Assembly (NCBI GenBank): GCA_035504415.1
Contig: DATJRY010000003.1
Location: 99,661-163,660, forward strand
Source: Candidatus Sulfotelmatobacter sp.
GTDB lineage: Bacteria; Vulcanimicrobiota; Vulcanimicrobiia; Vulcanimicrobiales; Vulcanimicrobiaceae
Reading direction: 5' to 3'
DNA: 64,000 nt
Both the position numbers and the translations under genes were made by a program. The notes beneath the pieces were generated by a model. That model was not told the DNA's origin and did not search any database. It saw nothing but the letters and a program-made list of their open reading frames with translations. Below are positions 59,759 through 64,000 of this stretch, piece after piece (position 1 is the first letter of the stretch; each line of letters begins with the position of its first letter).

Positions 59759-64000
<4,242 letters not shown>

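Overview
The window comes from a high-GC, flagellated, double-membraned bacterium. The evidence is a flagellar switch and export cluster, lipoproteins with lipoboxes, and a beta-barrel-like protein ending in Phe. The gene mix (FlbD-MotA-MotB-FliM-FliY-FliOPQR-FlhBA with CheC-type chemotaxis, GatCAB, MutS2, Hsp33, kdpFABC, DUF4157 and tail-collar proteins) would suit Candidatus Eremiobacterota/Vulcanimicrobiota (WPS-2) or a relative. That placement is an inference from gene content and was not tested.

Layout. 1-3141: three poorly recognised genes with more A/T-rich codons than the rest, probably accessory DNA. 3263-17055: one long motility block, flbD, motA, motB, fliM, fliY, fliO, fliP, fliQ, fliR, flhB, flhA, a PilZ c-di-GMP receptor, cheY, cheC, cheA, cheW, mostly overlapping or closely spaced. 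17089-18821: a small membrane protein and an RlmD/TrmA-type RNA methyltransferase. 18830-22662 (minus): a two-gene unit, a DUF4157 (eCIS-core) HExxH protein overlapping a beta-propeller/tectonin-like protein. 22836-25230: a secreted one-heme protein and a double-VOC protein.

25290-28696 and 34287-39049 (both minus) are two parallel clusters. Each starts with a related large lipoprotein followed by small phage-tail-collar (Mdp-like) proteins. Between them lie a HiPIP-like iron-sulfur protein, gatC-gatA-gatB, and an acetyltransferase/Nif11-like peptide/sulfotransferase-like trio. 39193-45084 holds housekeeping genes: mutS2, tyrS, a zinc-ribbon protein, hslO, HU, tRNA-Pro(GGG) and RNase HI. 45119-47471 holds small accessory and regulatory genes.

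47561-57338 is a potassium module: a NarL-type regulator, a membrane histidine kinase resembling the C-terminal half of KdpD, a divergent protein with two tandem KdpD N-terminal sensor domains and no kinase, then kdpFABC (minus) preceded by a 31-residue membrane ORF and followed by a beta-barrel-like gene. 57438-64000: a TPR/ATP-grasp protein, then (minus) a CheR-like protein overlapping a giant HAMP-repeat hybrid kinase that runs off the window.

Most notable are the duplicated lipoprotein/tail-collar clusters, the DUF4157/propeller pair, a 57-bp palindromic repeat inserted in frame into gatB and also present before cheW, and the split KdpD with a doubled sensor. There is no CRISPR array, rRNA, transposase or integrase, and no non-coding gap longer than 300 bases.
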